Source: Myxococcales bacterium
GTDB taxonomy: Bacteria; Myxococcota; Kuafuiibacteriia; Kuafuiibacteriales; Kuafuiibacteriaceae
Length of the DNA stretch: 32,070 bases
Reading direction: 5' to 3'
Assembly: GCA_019634385.1 (NCBI GenBank)
Contig: JAHQVK010000208.1
Span: 1 to 32,070 of the forward strand
This document shows, piece after piece, positions 15,959-24,079 of the stretch (within the stretch, counting starts at the first letter, position 1; every line of letters begins with the position of its first letter). Below the pieces are notes generated by a model. The model did no database searches. It was not told the DNA's origin and saw nothing but the letters and a program-made list of their open reading frames with translations. The position numbers and the translations under genes are program-made.

Positions 15959-16564
15959 ATGGCGTCCGATCAACCGGTTGCTGCTTCGTTAGTTTTGCTG
16001 AATCGTCGAACCCAGCAGTTAGGTAAGTCTCAGTGGTCAGAGCGGATTGTCCTGCTGGCGCTCCTCGTGATGACCTTGCTGATGTTGCAGCAGGCCCTTC
16101 GAGGAATCTGGGTTGGGGAGAAGATCCGTCCGGGGGTGGTTGCGCCCGCGTTCCGCGGACCCAATTTGTCGGACAAGCTTCTTGCCTTGGAAGACTTCAA
16201 GGGGAGCGTAGTGTTGTTAGATTTTTGGGCGACCTGGTGTCCGCCGTGCATAGTCTCTCTCCCCAAACTAGAGAGAATCCACCAAAGATATGCAAAGGAG
16301 GGATTTACTGTGCTGGCTATTAACCAGGAGCCTGGGCAGATACCAATGCTTCGAAGCTTTGTTGCTAGCCGTGAACTGACGTTCCCTGTGGTAGTGGATT
16401 CTGGAACTATAGCGGACACCTATCGAGTGAGTGTGTTGCCTACTATGGTTCTGATTGATCGAAACGGGGTTGTAAGGGCGTATTTTAGGGGGACAGTAGG
16501 TGAAAAACGTCTAGCCGCCCTTGTTGAGTCTCTCCTCCGTGTTGAAGAAGTCACTGGGCCCTGA
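15959..16564 (+). CDS. TlpA/ResA-like membrane-anchored thioredoxin
   Basis: A 201-residue thiol-disulfide oxidoreductase with one N-terminal transmembrane segment (about residues 28-45) and a periplasmic thioredoxin fold. The active site is WCPPC at residues 93-97 (FWATWCPPCIVSLPKL) and the cis-proline lies in SVLPTMVLIDRNG. Members of the family reduce apocytochrome c cysteines or other exported disulfides. AAGGGGAGGGG sits directly before the ATG, a strong ribosome binding site. The gene follows the composite LbH gene by 9 bp and is the last of the operon. A role in cytochrome maturation would fit the dihaem cytochrome elsewhere in the window, but its genetic link is to the polysaccharide genes, so the true substrate is open. 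Confidence 0.93.
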   Translation: MASDQPVAASLVLLNRRTQQLGKSQWSERIVLLALLVMTLLMLQQALRGIWVGEKIRPGVVAPAFRGPNLSDKLLALEDFKGSVVLLDFWATWCPPCIVSLPKLERIHQRYAKEGFTVLAINQEPGQIPMLRSFVASRELTFPVVVDSGTIADTYRVSVLPTMVLIDRNGVVRAYFRGTVGEKRLAALVESLLRVEEVTGP

Positions 16565-16705
16565 GCTCACATCGTCCTTCCGCTTACTCAACGGGTCTTC
16601 TCTGACCGCGATACTAGAGGTCATTGTTTGGCATATTGCTGCTGGTATTTGTAGACCGAGCATGCAAATCTGAAGGGCTCGCATTCTAATACTACATATA
16701 GGTAG

Positions 16706-16822
16706 GTGTGGATAGGGGTTGAGTTAGCATTTATCACTCTGGGTGCGTCTTTTATGGGTGGCTATCTGGTAGGCGACTATTCTGATAATGCGGTCTCGCC
16801 CGTCTCAGACCTCTCAAAATAA
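16706..16822 (+). CDS. Possible small membrane peptide (38 aa), doubtful
   Basis: GTG-started frame encoding a peptide with one hydrophobic segment, ending in YSDNAVSPVSDLSK. Its gross look is that of a small one-helix membrane protein or the remains of a larger one. AGGTAGG is too close to the GTG to be a normal ribosome binding site. It may be chance; listed because it is too short for usual gene callers. Confidence 0.15.
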   Translation: MWIGVELAFITLGASFMGGYLVGDYSDNAVSPVSDLSK

Positions 16823-17070
16823 GAAATTAACTGCCTAGACAAGCAGCACAGATTTTCATCTTTTAGGAAGTAGATCGGTGCTCGAGCGATGTCTGTGTGA
16901 ATTTGATCCCAAGGGAAAACTTGTAGTATAAGACCTGTGTTTTGTGGGGTATCTACGATTTTTTCTGGGTGATCGCCAAAACTGTGCTGGAGATCATCTA
17001 CAGAAGTACAAATTTTTAGCGTCTCTTCTTGAGGCAGATTCGGCTTAACCGCCTCCTTTTGAGTTGGTGG
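16777..17070 (-). pseudogene. Possible gene remnant without a start codon
   Basis: A 97-codon open frame reading, near its middle, TLKICTSVDDLQHSFGDHPEK and, later, LILQVFPWDQIHTDIARAP. AAAAGGAGG precedes the early codons but no ATG or GTG lies within reach, and the only TTG is close to the end. The residue make-up looks protein-like, but I recognise no family. Either a decayed gene that lost its 5' part or a chance open frame. Confidence 0.2.
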
Positions 17071-17087
17071 TCAGAGTGCCCTGAAAC

Positions 17088-17225
17088 AGCGCATGGATTG
17101 CGCTATACCGCCTTATAGGCGGGTATTTGGCTCGATATTCTGGACGTATACCCTGGACCTAAACGTCTAAATTTCGTCCGTTTGACAGACGGTTCAGAGG
17201 TCTAGACGTCCAAAAGGGCTTTTTT
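17088..17225 (+). promoter_or_regulatory. Structured leader or small RNA region upstream of LuxR-type gene
   Basis: Three successive hairpins: AGCGC/GCGCT at 17088-17104; CCGCCT/AGGCGG at 17108-17122; and an outer ACGTCTA (17163-17169) / TAGACGT (17203-17209) enclosing CCGTTT-GAC-AGACGG (17178-17192). T6 follows at 17220-17225, 10 nt after the outer stem. This could be a small RNA ending in a terminator, or an attenuator in the 5' leader of the regulator gene that starts 114 bp further on. It does not match a riboswitch class I recognise. Confidence 0.35.
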
Positions 17226-17339
17226 CCTACAGATAACTCGGGCAAAACGAGAAGTGCAAAGGGGCGAGCAGCGGTTAATTTCGTCACCCCTACCGTTTAA
17301 TAGGAACCCCAAGTAGATTGAACTTGTACGGAGGTTAGA

Positions 17340-18008
17340 ATGTCCAATCAGGATAATACACTCGGCAGCGTCCAAATCGTCCCTTCTCAGCCCGCCGAGG
17401 TGCCGGCTCAAGACCTCGTGCTGATTTATGCGTCAGCAGTACCGCAGCAGCTCGAGCATTGGCTAAAGAAGCGCAACATGCGCATGGTGCCGAAAGAGAG
17501 GGCAACCATAGACCCTAACGAGCTCCGCGCGAGCGGCGCGCGATATGCCGTCCTTGATTTGGATGAGCTTCCTCGTGAACATCCACCGGTTGAGACGGTT
17601 CGGCATTTGCGTATACACGTGCCCGAAACCCGACTGATCGTATTGACGTCACGCAATGAGCAACACTTCTTCCGGGCTCTGACGGAAGCAGGGGCACGGG
17701 GTGTGATTGTTAAGCAGCCTTATGTTGCTGACCTGGTATTTGCTCTTCAGGCTGCCGGTGAGGGTCGGGTGTACATCACCGGCCAAGCTACAGAGCGGGA
17801 ACGGGCAGCGGTCCAGATAACTGCCCGAGAGAAAGAGGTGCTGGAACTTATGGCTCACGGGCACAGTAACCAATCGATAGGCGAGCGTCTTTCCATCAGC
17901 GTGAAAACGGTCGAAGCTCATCGTGCTCGGTTGTTTAAGAAACTGGGAGCCTCCAATGTGGCTGATGCCGTGTTACTCGCCATCCGGACGGGGCTGGTGA
18001 TGCCTTAA
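17340..18008 (+). CDS. LuxR-type transcriptional regulator with divergent receiver-like domain
   Basis: A 222-residue DNA-binding regulator. The C-terminal 157-220 is a clear GerE/LuxR helix-turn-helix (ITAREKEVLELMAHGHSNQSIGERLSISVKTVEAHRARLFKKL). The N-terminal part folds like a response-regulator receiver: ARYAVLDLDELP with Asp73 near the phospho-acceptor site, LIVLTS with Thr103, and GVIVKQP with Lys125. The acidic pair expected near the first strand is missing (LVLIYASAVPQ), and the spacing after Asp73 is one residue off the usual DxxxP. Phosphorylation may thus be absent or altered. No histidine kinase is adjacent. GGAGGT lies 6 nt before the ATG, which fixes the start. It is preceded by a structured leader. 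Confidence 0.88.
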   Translation: MSNQDNTLGSVQIVPSQPAEVPAQDLVLIYASAVPQQLEHWLKKRNMRMVPKERATIDPNELRASGARYAVLDLDELPREHPPVETVRHLRIHVPETRLIVLTSRNEQHFFRALTEAGARGVIVKQPYVADLVFALQAAGEGRVYITGQATERERAAVQITAREKEVLELMAHGHSNQSIGERLSISVKTVEAHRARLFKKLGASNVADAVLLAIRTGLVMP

Positions 18009-18064
18009 ATGAATATGGTCCTTTGGGCGTATCTGGGAAGGTACGATAGTCTTGCTCTTGCGGG

Positions 18065-19030
18065 CTATTCGGTAGCAATGGATTTTACCGCCCAAGCTGG
18101 GACCCACACCCGATCGACGTCTTTGTGATTTTTGTCGGGAACAATAGTGAGGGAAGTTCCATTGGGTCGGTAGTCATTGGAGTAGCCTTCTAGGTGTTGG
18201 TTGTTGATGAGGGTAACCTCGATATGTGTCCCCTCGCGTGGTGTGCGTAGGGCATACGGACGGCAGCCTAATGATATGGCTATCACGTCAGCAAGCTCAA
18301 TTTCGAGCTTACTTTGCTGTTGGTTGGACCTGGAAAAGGTCAGCCGACCGGTGTGGGAATCAAACCGAAGGATGATCCCCCGGAACGTATGACCAGCTTT
18401 CGTATAGACAATGGCTGGGGCACCAGCGGCGTTGTGCAAGGGTGATGGAGGTATGTTCGGGTTGTTTTGTGCCCTGGTATCAGTGGTTTGTGCGGGCAAA
18501 GGTTCGACGTGGGTTTCAGACCAAGCGTCGAGAGGCAAAGCCTCAGCTTGAGTATCAGTGATGGGAGAGGCGGGTGTCGGCTGGGTTGCAACATGGGTGA
18601 TGTCCCAAAAGTCTTTGGTACGCTGCGGGAGCTCAACTGGATTTCCCGAGATATCAACCACGGTGGTGGGAGTATCCATCGGCACTTGGTTAGACAAATT
18701 TAAGGAGCCGCCGTAGTAGGCCTCAAGGCCCCATGTGTTTCGAGGTCGTGCGAACGTCGACATGATGGCCGCGTGGAGATCGATCTCTTGGATGTTGGTA
18801 TCCTCATGGGATATTTCGAGATCATCAGCGATCGGCCCGAAAGACTCGTAGGGTTTGGTTTCTATCGCTTGAGCAACGGGCCGCGTAGAACCATCAATGA
18901 GCTCCCTTAGGTCAGCGTCCAGAGCCAAGTAGCGTTCCTGTGCTTGTGCACTTAGTGGGTGACGTCGGCTGGTTTGATGGAGCTCAACAAAAGCTTGCAG
19001 AGCTTCTATAGCTTCGTTGTCCACACTCAT
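18065..19030 (-). CDS. Protein of unknown function with duplicated C-terminal beta-rich module
   Basis: A 321-residue, apparently cytoplasmic protein with no signal peptide or membrane segment. Residues 5-48 are helical and charged (EALQAFVELHQTSRRHPLSA and onward). Residues about 50-205 are rich in Pro, Thr and Gln and probably disordered. Residues about 205-321 look like two small beta modules: APAIVYTKAGHTFRGIILRF followed by EIELADVIAISLG, then EVTLINNQHLEGYSNDYRP followed by LTIVPDKNHKDVDRVWVPAW. The second pattern recalls the DUF6982-type modules of Myxococcota, though I cannot verify that. GAGTGG lies 6 nt before the ATG. It starts 10 bp after the GNAT gene ends, so the two are probably co-transcribed. 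Confidence 0.75.
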   Translation of the reverse strand: MSVDNEAIEALQAFVELHQTSRRHPLSAQAQERYLALDADLRELIDGSTRPVAQAIETKPYESFGPIADDLEISHEDTNIQEIDLHAAIMSTFARPRNTWGLEAYYGGSLNLSNQVPMDTPTTVVDISGNPVELPQRTKDFWDITHVATQPTPASPITDTQAEALPLDAWSETHVEPLPAQTTDTRAQNNPNIPPSPLHNAAGAPAIVYTKAGHTFRGIILRFDSHTGRLTFSRSNQQQSKLEIELADVIAISLGCRPYALRTPREGTHIEVTLINNQHLEGYSNDYRPNGTSLTIVPDKNHKDVDRVWVPAWAVKSIATE

Positions 19031-19040
19031 CGGTATCCAC

Positions 19041-19577
19041 TCAGTCGAAATCAGTCAGATCGAGACTTATTCGCTCAAGGTAGTCTTTGCCGCCCATCGA
19101 ACGCCAAAAGTTAAGTGCTTGAGTGTTAGCCTTAGCGACATAAACCTCAATAGATTCAGCGCCCTGGCACGACATCCACGCTACCGCATCTTTCACCAAA
19201 GCGGTACCAACTCCCTGCCCTCGAACACTTTTTCCCACGGATATATCATTGATATAGCCGATCCACCGGGTCCGGTAGAGGGGACTATTAGGTAGGATAC
19301 AGCAGATAATGAAACCAACAACATGATGATTTTGAACAGCTACGCGCACGCGATAATCGTCGCGAGATCGGGCGGTTTCTATGTAGTGAAAAAATTGCCG
19401 GTCGCAGTCGTCAGCGAGGGTAAACCGCTCGTCGTTTTCAACATGCACTGCCATTAGCTCCCGCCAAAGCTGGAGGAGATCATTGAAGTCGGTATCAGCG
19501 GCATCACGGATCCGAAGGCCTGGGCGGGCATCACCGGGACAGCCTTTAGCCGCATACACGCTTAGGAGCGCTAGCAT
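19041..19577 (-). CDS. GNAT-family N-acetyltransferase
   Basis: A 178-residue acetyl-CoA-dependent acyltransferase. The GNAT fold spans about residues 22-165, with motif A (INDISVGKSVRGQGVGTALVKDAVAWM) carrying the RGQGVG pyrophosphate-binding loop, and a typical late segment IEVYVAKANTQALNFWRSMGGKDY. Substrate is unknown; it could acetylate a small molecule or a protein N-terminus. The first 21 residues precede the fold and the ATG at 19577 has only a weak ribosome binding site, so GTG at 19559 is an alternative start. It heads a two-gene unit and is transcribed away from the TPR-cNMP gene. Confidence 0.9.
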   Translation of the reverse strand: MLALLSVYAAKGCPGDARPGLRIRDAADTDFNDLLQLWRELMAVHVENDERFTLADDCDRQFFHYIETARSRDDYRVRVAVQNHHVVGFIICCILPNSPLYRTRWIGYINDISVGKSVRGQGVGTALVKDAVAWMSCQGAESIEVYVAKANTQALNFWRSMGGKDYLERISLDLTDFD

Positions 19578-19631
19578 GGTCGATGGATGTCTCTCAAGCT
19601 GGTCCTCAATCTATAAAGAGAGTAGCAGAAG

Positions 19632-20957
19632 GTGATGCGTACCACTGCTCATATACATGCTGAGGCAGATACCGCTGCACACGGAGGAAATTTCCGCTTG
19701 GCGCTTGCGTTGGTGACGGAAATTCTTCGCCTGACTCCGTCCGATCACCGAGCACGACTGAAGGTGGGATTGTGTTTAGCGGCCTTAGGGCGCTCCCGTG
19801 AAGGGGCGTCGGTAGTTCTTCTGGTTGCGCGTGGTCTTAGTCAGCGTGGATATGTACTGGCGGCGGTCGGTGCGTGTAGGGATGCACTGCACCTGGAACC
19901 GACGCACCCTGGTGTGCAACCGATTCTTGAGAATCTGTACGACGTATTTGGTGGTTATGAAGGACGGTGCGTAGCGAAGGTCCCACCCTCCGTAAAGCCC
20001 ACTCCGGTTGAAGAGGAGGAGGGCCAAATACGGCCCGATGCCCCGGACCTTATTGAACGAGCGCGAGCGATCGCGATGGCTGACCCTGAGCCTGGCCAGG
20101 TTTCCAGGGAGCGATTCCAAGAGTCAGTGCCCTTTTTTTCGGATCTGGGCCGCGAGGCCTTCCTGGCGGTGGTTCACCGAATGAAATTTCATAAACAGCA
20201 GGCACGCACGTTTGTTGTGCGCCAAGGAGATCCAGGTACCTCTCTATTCATTATTGTCTCGGGCCAAGTCGAAGTGTCCATAAAGGGGGACTCTGGCAGG
20301 TCTCTAGTGCTCACCACCCTTGGCCCAGGGGAGCTTTTTGGGGAAATGTCTCTCCTCACCGAACGTGTTCGGGTGGCATCTGTTCAAACGCTCATACCGG
20401 TAGAGCTTTTTGAGATCGATCGAACCGTCTTAGAGGCGGTCGCACGTCGTCATCCCTCCGTGCTTGAGGATATCGTGCGCTTTGCAAAAAAGCGCATGAT
20501 CAAGAATCTCATGGGCTCCTCTTCTGTATTTAGGGCTCTTGAGGATCAAGAACGACTCGACGTCATTCGGGCCTTTGAGACCCTTATAACCAAGGCTAAC
20601 GAAGTGGTTATTGAGTACGCTGATGTGCCCAAAGGGTTATACCTAATACTCGAGGGGGAGCTCAAGGTCTCCATCCCGAACGAAAGTGGTGAGGACGTGA
20701 TTCTTGGCTATTTGAGTCCGGGGAAGGTGGCGGGAGAGATCGCCTTGCTTGATGATTCTAATACGACGGCCCGGGTCACGGCAGTGAAACAGTCTGTGCT
20801 CATGTATTTACCTAAAACGCGGTTTTTTGAGATTGTTGCCCAATATCCTCGTTTTCAAGAGTACTTGGGAGAAATGTCCGTTGATCGCCTCGCAGCTCTC
20901 GAAGGCGCAGAGGCCACGGGGAACGTTGTCGACCCAGATGAGATGGTGCTCATATAA
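19632..20957 (+). CDS. TPR protein with two cyclic-nucleotide-binding domains
   Basis: About 441 residues. Residues 5-110 form TPR-like helical hairpins (HAEADTAAHGGNFRLALALV, then a repeat ending ACRDALHLEPTHPGVQPI), suited to protein contacts. Two CRP-type cyclic-nucleotide-binding domains follow at about 166-290 and 298-425. The first has the phosphate cassette FGEMSLLTERVRVASV with Glu238 and Arg247. The second has AGEIALLDDSNTTARVTA, in which the usual Arg is replaced by Thr, so only the first may bind cNMP normally. There is no DNA-binding HTH, so it is not a CRP-like transcription factor but a probable signalling adaptor. The start is GTG 19632 or, equally likely, ATG 19635, after AGAAGG. 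The TM2 gene follows 5 bp later. Confidence 0.9.
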   Translation: MMRTTAHIHAEADTAAHGGNFRLALALVTEILRLTPSDHRARLKVGLCLAALGRSREGASVVLLVARGLSQRGYVLAAVGACRDALHLEPTHPGVQPILENLYDVFGGYEGRCVAKVPPSVKPTPVEEEEGQIRPDAPDLIERARAIAMADPEPGQVSRERFQESVPFFSDLGREAFLAVVHRMKFHKQQARTFVVRQGDPGTSLFIIVSGQVEVSIKGDSGRSLVLTTLGPGELFGEMSLLTERVRVASVQTLIPVELFEIDRTVLEAVARRHPSVLEDIVRFAKKRMIKNLMGSSSVFRALEDQERLDVIRAFETLITKANEVVIEYADVPKGLYLILEGELKVSIPNESGEDVILGYLSPGKVAGEIALLDDSNTTARVTAVKQSVLMYLPKTRFFEIVAQYPRFQEYLGEMSVDRLAALEGAEATGNVVDPDEMVLI

Positions 20958-20962
20958 CAATT

Positions 20963-21631
20963 GTGGAAGACGAAACGGGTGCTAAACGCCAAGAGTCAAA
21001 TCAAGACAACCATCCAACCAGGCATAACGCACCACCAGGTGTGATTGAAGCGTCCTCACCCATGCGGTCGCCTGAGGGTTATCCGCAGACCTATGGGTCG
21101 CACGGATATCGGTCTATCCTGCCAGTACAAGAGTCCCGCAATGTTGGGATGGCGTACTTGCTGCTGGTGCTACCTATGTTCTGTATGATCGCTGGCCTGC
21201 ATCGTTTTTATCTCAACCGGCCGGTCTCAGGACTCCTGTATCTGCTTACTTTCGGGCTATTTGGCATGGGCACGATTGTAGACCTGTTTTTGCTGCCGAA
21301 GATGGTGGAAGAAGAAAACATGCGCATTGGTGACATTAACCGATGGCGCTCGCTCGCTGGGTCGACTGCCCAGCATGGATCAGTGCCCACCATGTCGGTT
21401 GAAGCGTCGTCGGAGCAGGCGATTTTGCGACTGGCGCGGGATAACCAAGGCCGGGTCACGGTCACCATGGTAGCGTTGGAAACCGGCCTCTCTCTTCGTC
21501 GAGCTAAACTTCAACTCGAAAGGTTGTGTAAAGATGGGTATGCCGAGCGAGACGTAACCATGGAGGGTGCTACCTTGTATGTGTTTCAAGGGCTCATATC
21601 GAACCAACCGTTTGATATTGATTCGATTTGA
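20963..21631 (+). CDS. TM2-domain membrane protein fused to a winged-helix domain
   Basis: A 222-residue protein. Residues 1-58 are polar and probably disordered. Residues 62-113 are a TM2 domain: two membrane helices joined by a short GLHRFYLNRPVSG turn, ending IVDLFLLPKMVEEEN. Residues about 150-210 (AILRLARDNQGRVTVTMVAL, LSLRRAKLQLERLCKDGYAE) have the helix-helix-helix-wing pattern of a winged-helix domain. This suggests a membrane-tethered DNA- or protein-binding module, but DNA binding is only inferred. The start is GTG, 5 bp after the TPR-cNMP stop, so translation is probably coupled and the two may act together in signalling. Confidence 0.87.
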   Translation: MEDETGAKRQESNQDNHPTRHNAPPGVIEASSPMRSPEGYPQTYGSHGYRSILPVQESRNVGMAYLLLVLPMFCMIAGLHRFYLNRPVSGLLYLLTFGLFGMGTIVDLFLLPKMVEEENMRIGDINRWRSLAGSTAQHGSVPTMSVEASSEQAILRLARDNQGRVTVTMVALETGLSLRRAKLQLERLCKDGYAERDVTMEGATLYVFQGLISNQPFDIDSI

Positions 21632-21721
21632 TATTTGGTGGGTAACTAGCTGTCTAGTAATTGTGTTCCAGATGACAGCCTCATCGCGTTTGAGCTGGAT
21701 CTATCAACGTCGCATAACTAA

Positions 21722-23914
21722 CTATTCGATTTGCCCGCCCCGTTTGTGAACCACTGCTTCAAAGCCGTTTTCATCGATGATATCTGTGCCGAGCTTCCGT
21801 GCCTTCTGGGCTTTGCTGGAAGTGCTGGTTGCGTCTGCGAGCACCAAGTAGGTCAGGCCCTTTTTGACTCCGGAGGTTACGGTGCCCCCGTTGGATTCTA
21901 CAATCTGGACGAGGTGTTTCCGTGGGCGTTGATGAGAACCGCTGAAACAGAACGAGAGGCCGGCGAGAGGGCCGCTGGCTTCCGGCCGTGTTGGTGTTAC
22001 GCCAACCTCCTCGAGGTGTTTGATTTCTTCTGCGCGCTCGCGAAGACCCTGGAGAATTTTTTCCGCTTTGATGGTGCCTAAGCCGTCAATTTCAGAGAGT
22101 TGTTCGGTGGTGGCAGCCAAGACTTCCGGGACGCTGGAAAAGCCAGCCTGGACCAAGAGTTTGGCGGTTTCTTTGGATACGGCAGGGATACCGAGAGCGG
22201 CTACGAAGACGGGGAACGGAATCGATTTTTTAGCTTGGAGCGGCTCGAGAAGTTTACGTGCGGAGTCTTCTCCGAACCCATGAAGGGAGATGATATCCTC
22301 GACTCGAAGTCGGTATAGATCGGCCACCTCCGTCACTAATTCCTCTTCGAAAAACCGCTCTAGCGTTTTTTCACCCCATTCGAGAAGACCGAGTTGCTTG
22401 AGCCAGGTTTTGACTCGGCCTTGGCGTCGTGCAGGACAATGGGGGTAGAGGCAGACCACGTATTCGCCGTCAAGGGTGACCGGCTCCCCACATGCGCTAC
22501 ACTCGGTGGGGGCTTCTTCACGTCCACCGCCGGGGACAACCACCTGCTCAACGTACGGAATGACATCATTGCGTCGAGAGACTAGGACTTGGTCACCTAC
22601 GGCGATACCTAGTTCGCGAATTCGACCCAAGTTGTGAAGTGAGGCTTGTTTGACCTCCGCGCCGGCGAGGATAACCGGATCCACGCGGGCGACTGGGGTG
22701 ATACGACCAGTATCTCCGGTGTTCCACTCGATCGCTCTAACAACGGAGACTTCCATCTCGTTACTGAATTTGAAGGCCACGGCCGCTCTCGGCCGGTGGT
22801 TGAGTTCCCCAAGAAGATCAAAAGTTTGAAGCTGCTCCGCTCTGATCACTAAGCCGTCAATTTCATAGTCGAGAGCAGCCCGAGCACCATCTGCGTATTT
22901 TTGATAGATCTGAAGGATATCGTTGATGGTTCCGGTTCCTGTGAATGGTGTCGAAAATCCTTGGTCTTTAAGCCACTGATGTTTGTCTGATTCGGTGGTT
23001 AGGTCGGGGGCCCCTTCAACGTCATAAAACAGAATGCTCAGGCATGTTACCGCGTGAGATAGCTCTTGTAGTTTGGTTCTAGCTATACCAGATGCAGTAT
23101 TACGAAGGCTTTTGACTTTTTCAAACTTGGGGTCGGCGCTCTTTTTGAGTGTTTCATACCGTCCAACGTCGGACTTTCGAAGAATGATTTCGCCTCGGAC
23201 TGATACGCGAGCGGGGTAGGGAATCGAAGAGGGAACATCCTGCATATGGGCTACATTGGGGGTGATTTGTTCCCCGAAGGTGCCGTCACCACGGGTGATG
23301 GCGGCTTCCATTTTTCCTTGGTCGTAGAGGACCTCGATAGAAATGCCGTCGAGTTTTTCGGCGATCGATAATGCATCGGAGACCGGGGGTAGTCCGCCGT
23401 TGTCAGCCATTACGTCGCAGCGTTTGGCCCAGTCTCTGAGTTCGGTTTCACTGTTTACCTTGTTCAGCGAGCCCATAGGAATTTCATGGGCGACTTTAGT
23501 CCACTCTTGCCCTCTAGCCGGAATGAGGCCCTGAAGTGCCGGATGCTTAGGGGCTGAACGCTGCACTTTGAGGTAATGTTGCTGATAGGTTTTTGGATCC
23601 GCTGGATCTCCCTCAAAAGCTCGCTGAGTTGCATTCAACAACCAGGTGGTGTGTGCGGTGAGCTCCTTCGATGTCAGAGGATGGCTCTGCTCGTCGCTAG
23701 CTGGTTGGTTGGGGGGCGCTGCGCCGACTTCCGCGAAGACCGGATGGTTAGGCGCCAGTTTACGCAGTTGATTTTCAAGAGCGTCGAAGCTCTCGTCGGA
23801 GAGCTCTGGAGTTTCGTTGTAGTACAGTCTTCGGTGGTGGCGAATGTTTTCGGCAAGAGCATCCACTTTGGCCGAGAAAGACTGTTTGGGGGGTGAATGC
23901 GACACGGTGGCCAA
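21722..23914 (-). CDS. ligA: NAD-dependent DNA ligase
   Basis: A 730-residue enzyme that seals nicks in DNA using NAD+. Domains in order: Ia (HHRRLYYNETPELSDESFDAL, residues 26-46); adenylation domain with the active-site EKLDG, Lys187; RGDGTFGE and SVRGEIIL; an OB-fold ending VLVSRRNDVIPYVEQVV; a four-Cys zinc finger (CSACGEP...CLYPHC); helix-hairpin-helix repeats; and a C-terminal BRCT domain (LAGLSFCFSGSHQRPRKHLV). It is about 60 residues longer than E. coli LigA owing to an insertion between about residues 75 and 135, before the KxDG lysine (Lys115 in E. coli). There is no usable ATG: the start is TTG at 23914 or GTG at 23905. Transcribed divergently from the phosphorylase. Confidence 0.95.
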   Translation of the reverse strand: MATVSHSPPKQSFSAKVDALAENIRHHRRLYYNETPELSDESFDALENQLRKLAPNHPVFAEVGAAPPNQPASDEQSHPLTSKELTAHTTWLLNATQRAFEGDPADPKTYQQHYLKVQRSAPKHPALQGLIPARGQEWTKVAHEIPMGSLNKVNSETELRDWAKRCDVMADNGGLPPVSDALSIAEKLDGISIEVLYDQGKMEAAITRGDGTFGEQITPNVAHMQDVPSSIPYPARVSVRGEIILRKSDVGRYETLKKSADPKFEKVKSLRNTASGIARTKLQELSHAVTCLSILFYDVEGAPDLTTESDKHQWLKDQGFSTPFTGTGTINDILQIYQKYADGARAALDYEIDGLVIRAEQLQTFDLLGELNHRPRAAVAFKFSNEMEVSVVRAIEWNTGDTGRITPVARVDPVILAGAEVKQASLHNLGRIRELGIAVGDQVLVSRRNDVIPYVEQVVVPGGGREEAPTECSACGEPVTLDGEYVVCLYPHCPARRQGRVKTWLKQLGLLEWGEKTLERFFEEELVTEVADLYRLRVEDIISLHGFGEDSARKLLEPLQAKKSIPFPVFVAALGIPAVSKETAKLLVQAGFSSVPEVLAATTEQLSEIDGLGTIKAEKILQGLRERAEEIKHLEEVGVTPTRPEASGPLAGLSFCFSGSHQRPRKHLVQIVESNGGTVTSGVKKGLTYLVLADATSTSSKAQKARKLGTDIIDENGFEAVVHKRGGQIE

Positions 23915-24079
23915 GCATATCAGCTAGAGTGCTGACCCAAAAAGAGCCCAGATCTTTCGCTAGCACGGTTGTTGTCGTAGGCCGCACGGACCGCTCATTT
24001 TGGGCTATTGGTGGTCTCGGCACAATCTGTTGCGGGGCTCTTGTTGACCCCCAGTGGGAGCGACCACAAGGTGGAGCCC
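23915..24079. promoter_or_regulatory. Divergent intergenic region between ligA and glgP
   Basis: A 165-bp region that must hold promoters for both ligase and phosphorylase. GTGCT at 23930-23934 pairs with AGCAC at 23962-23966, a weak long-range inverted repeat. No confident -35/-10 pair was identified. Confidence 0.4.

Larger units (their letters stand above)
16565..17339. other. Long intergenic region with possible gene remnants and a structured leader
   Basis: No confident gene in 775 bp. On the minus strand, 16777-17070 is open for 97 codons but has no ATG or GTG and only a late TTG. On the plus strand, GTG 16706 to TAA 16822 would encode a 38-residue peptide with a hydrophobic stretch (VELAFITLGASFMGGYLVG) reminiscent of a single membrane helix. 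Both are poorly supported and overlap in opposite directions. Several hairpins lie at 17088-17225. This could be a decayed gene plus the 5' leader of the regulator gene that follows. Confidence 0.45.

Noticed and set aside
16033-16323. Alternative open frames within the thioredoxin gene
   Set aside because: The WCPPC-containing frame is intact with a strong ribosome binding site; the others are shadows.
24008-24079. GTG start for the phosphorylase at 24008
   Set aside because: The ATG at 24080 has a good ribosome binding site and begins with typical family sequence; the extra 24 residues have no family character.
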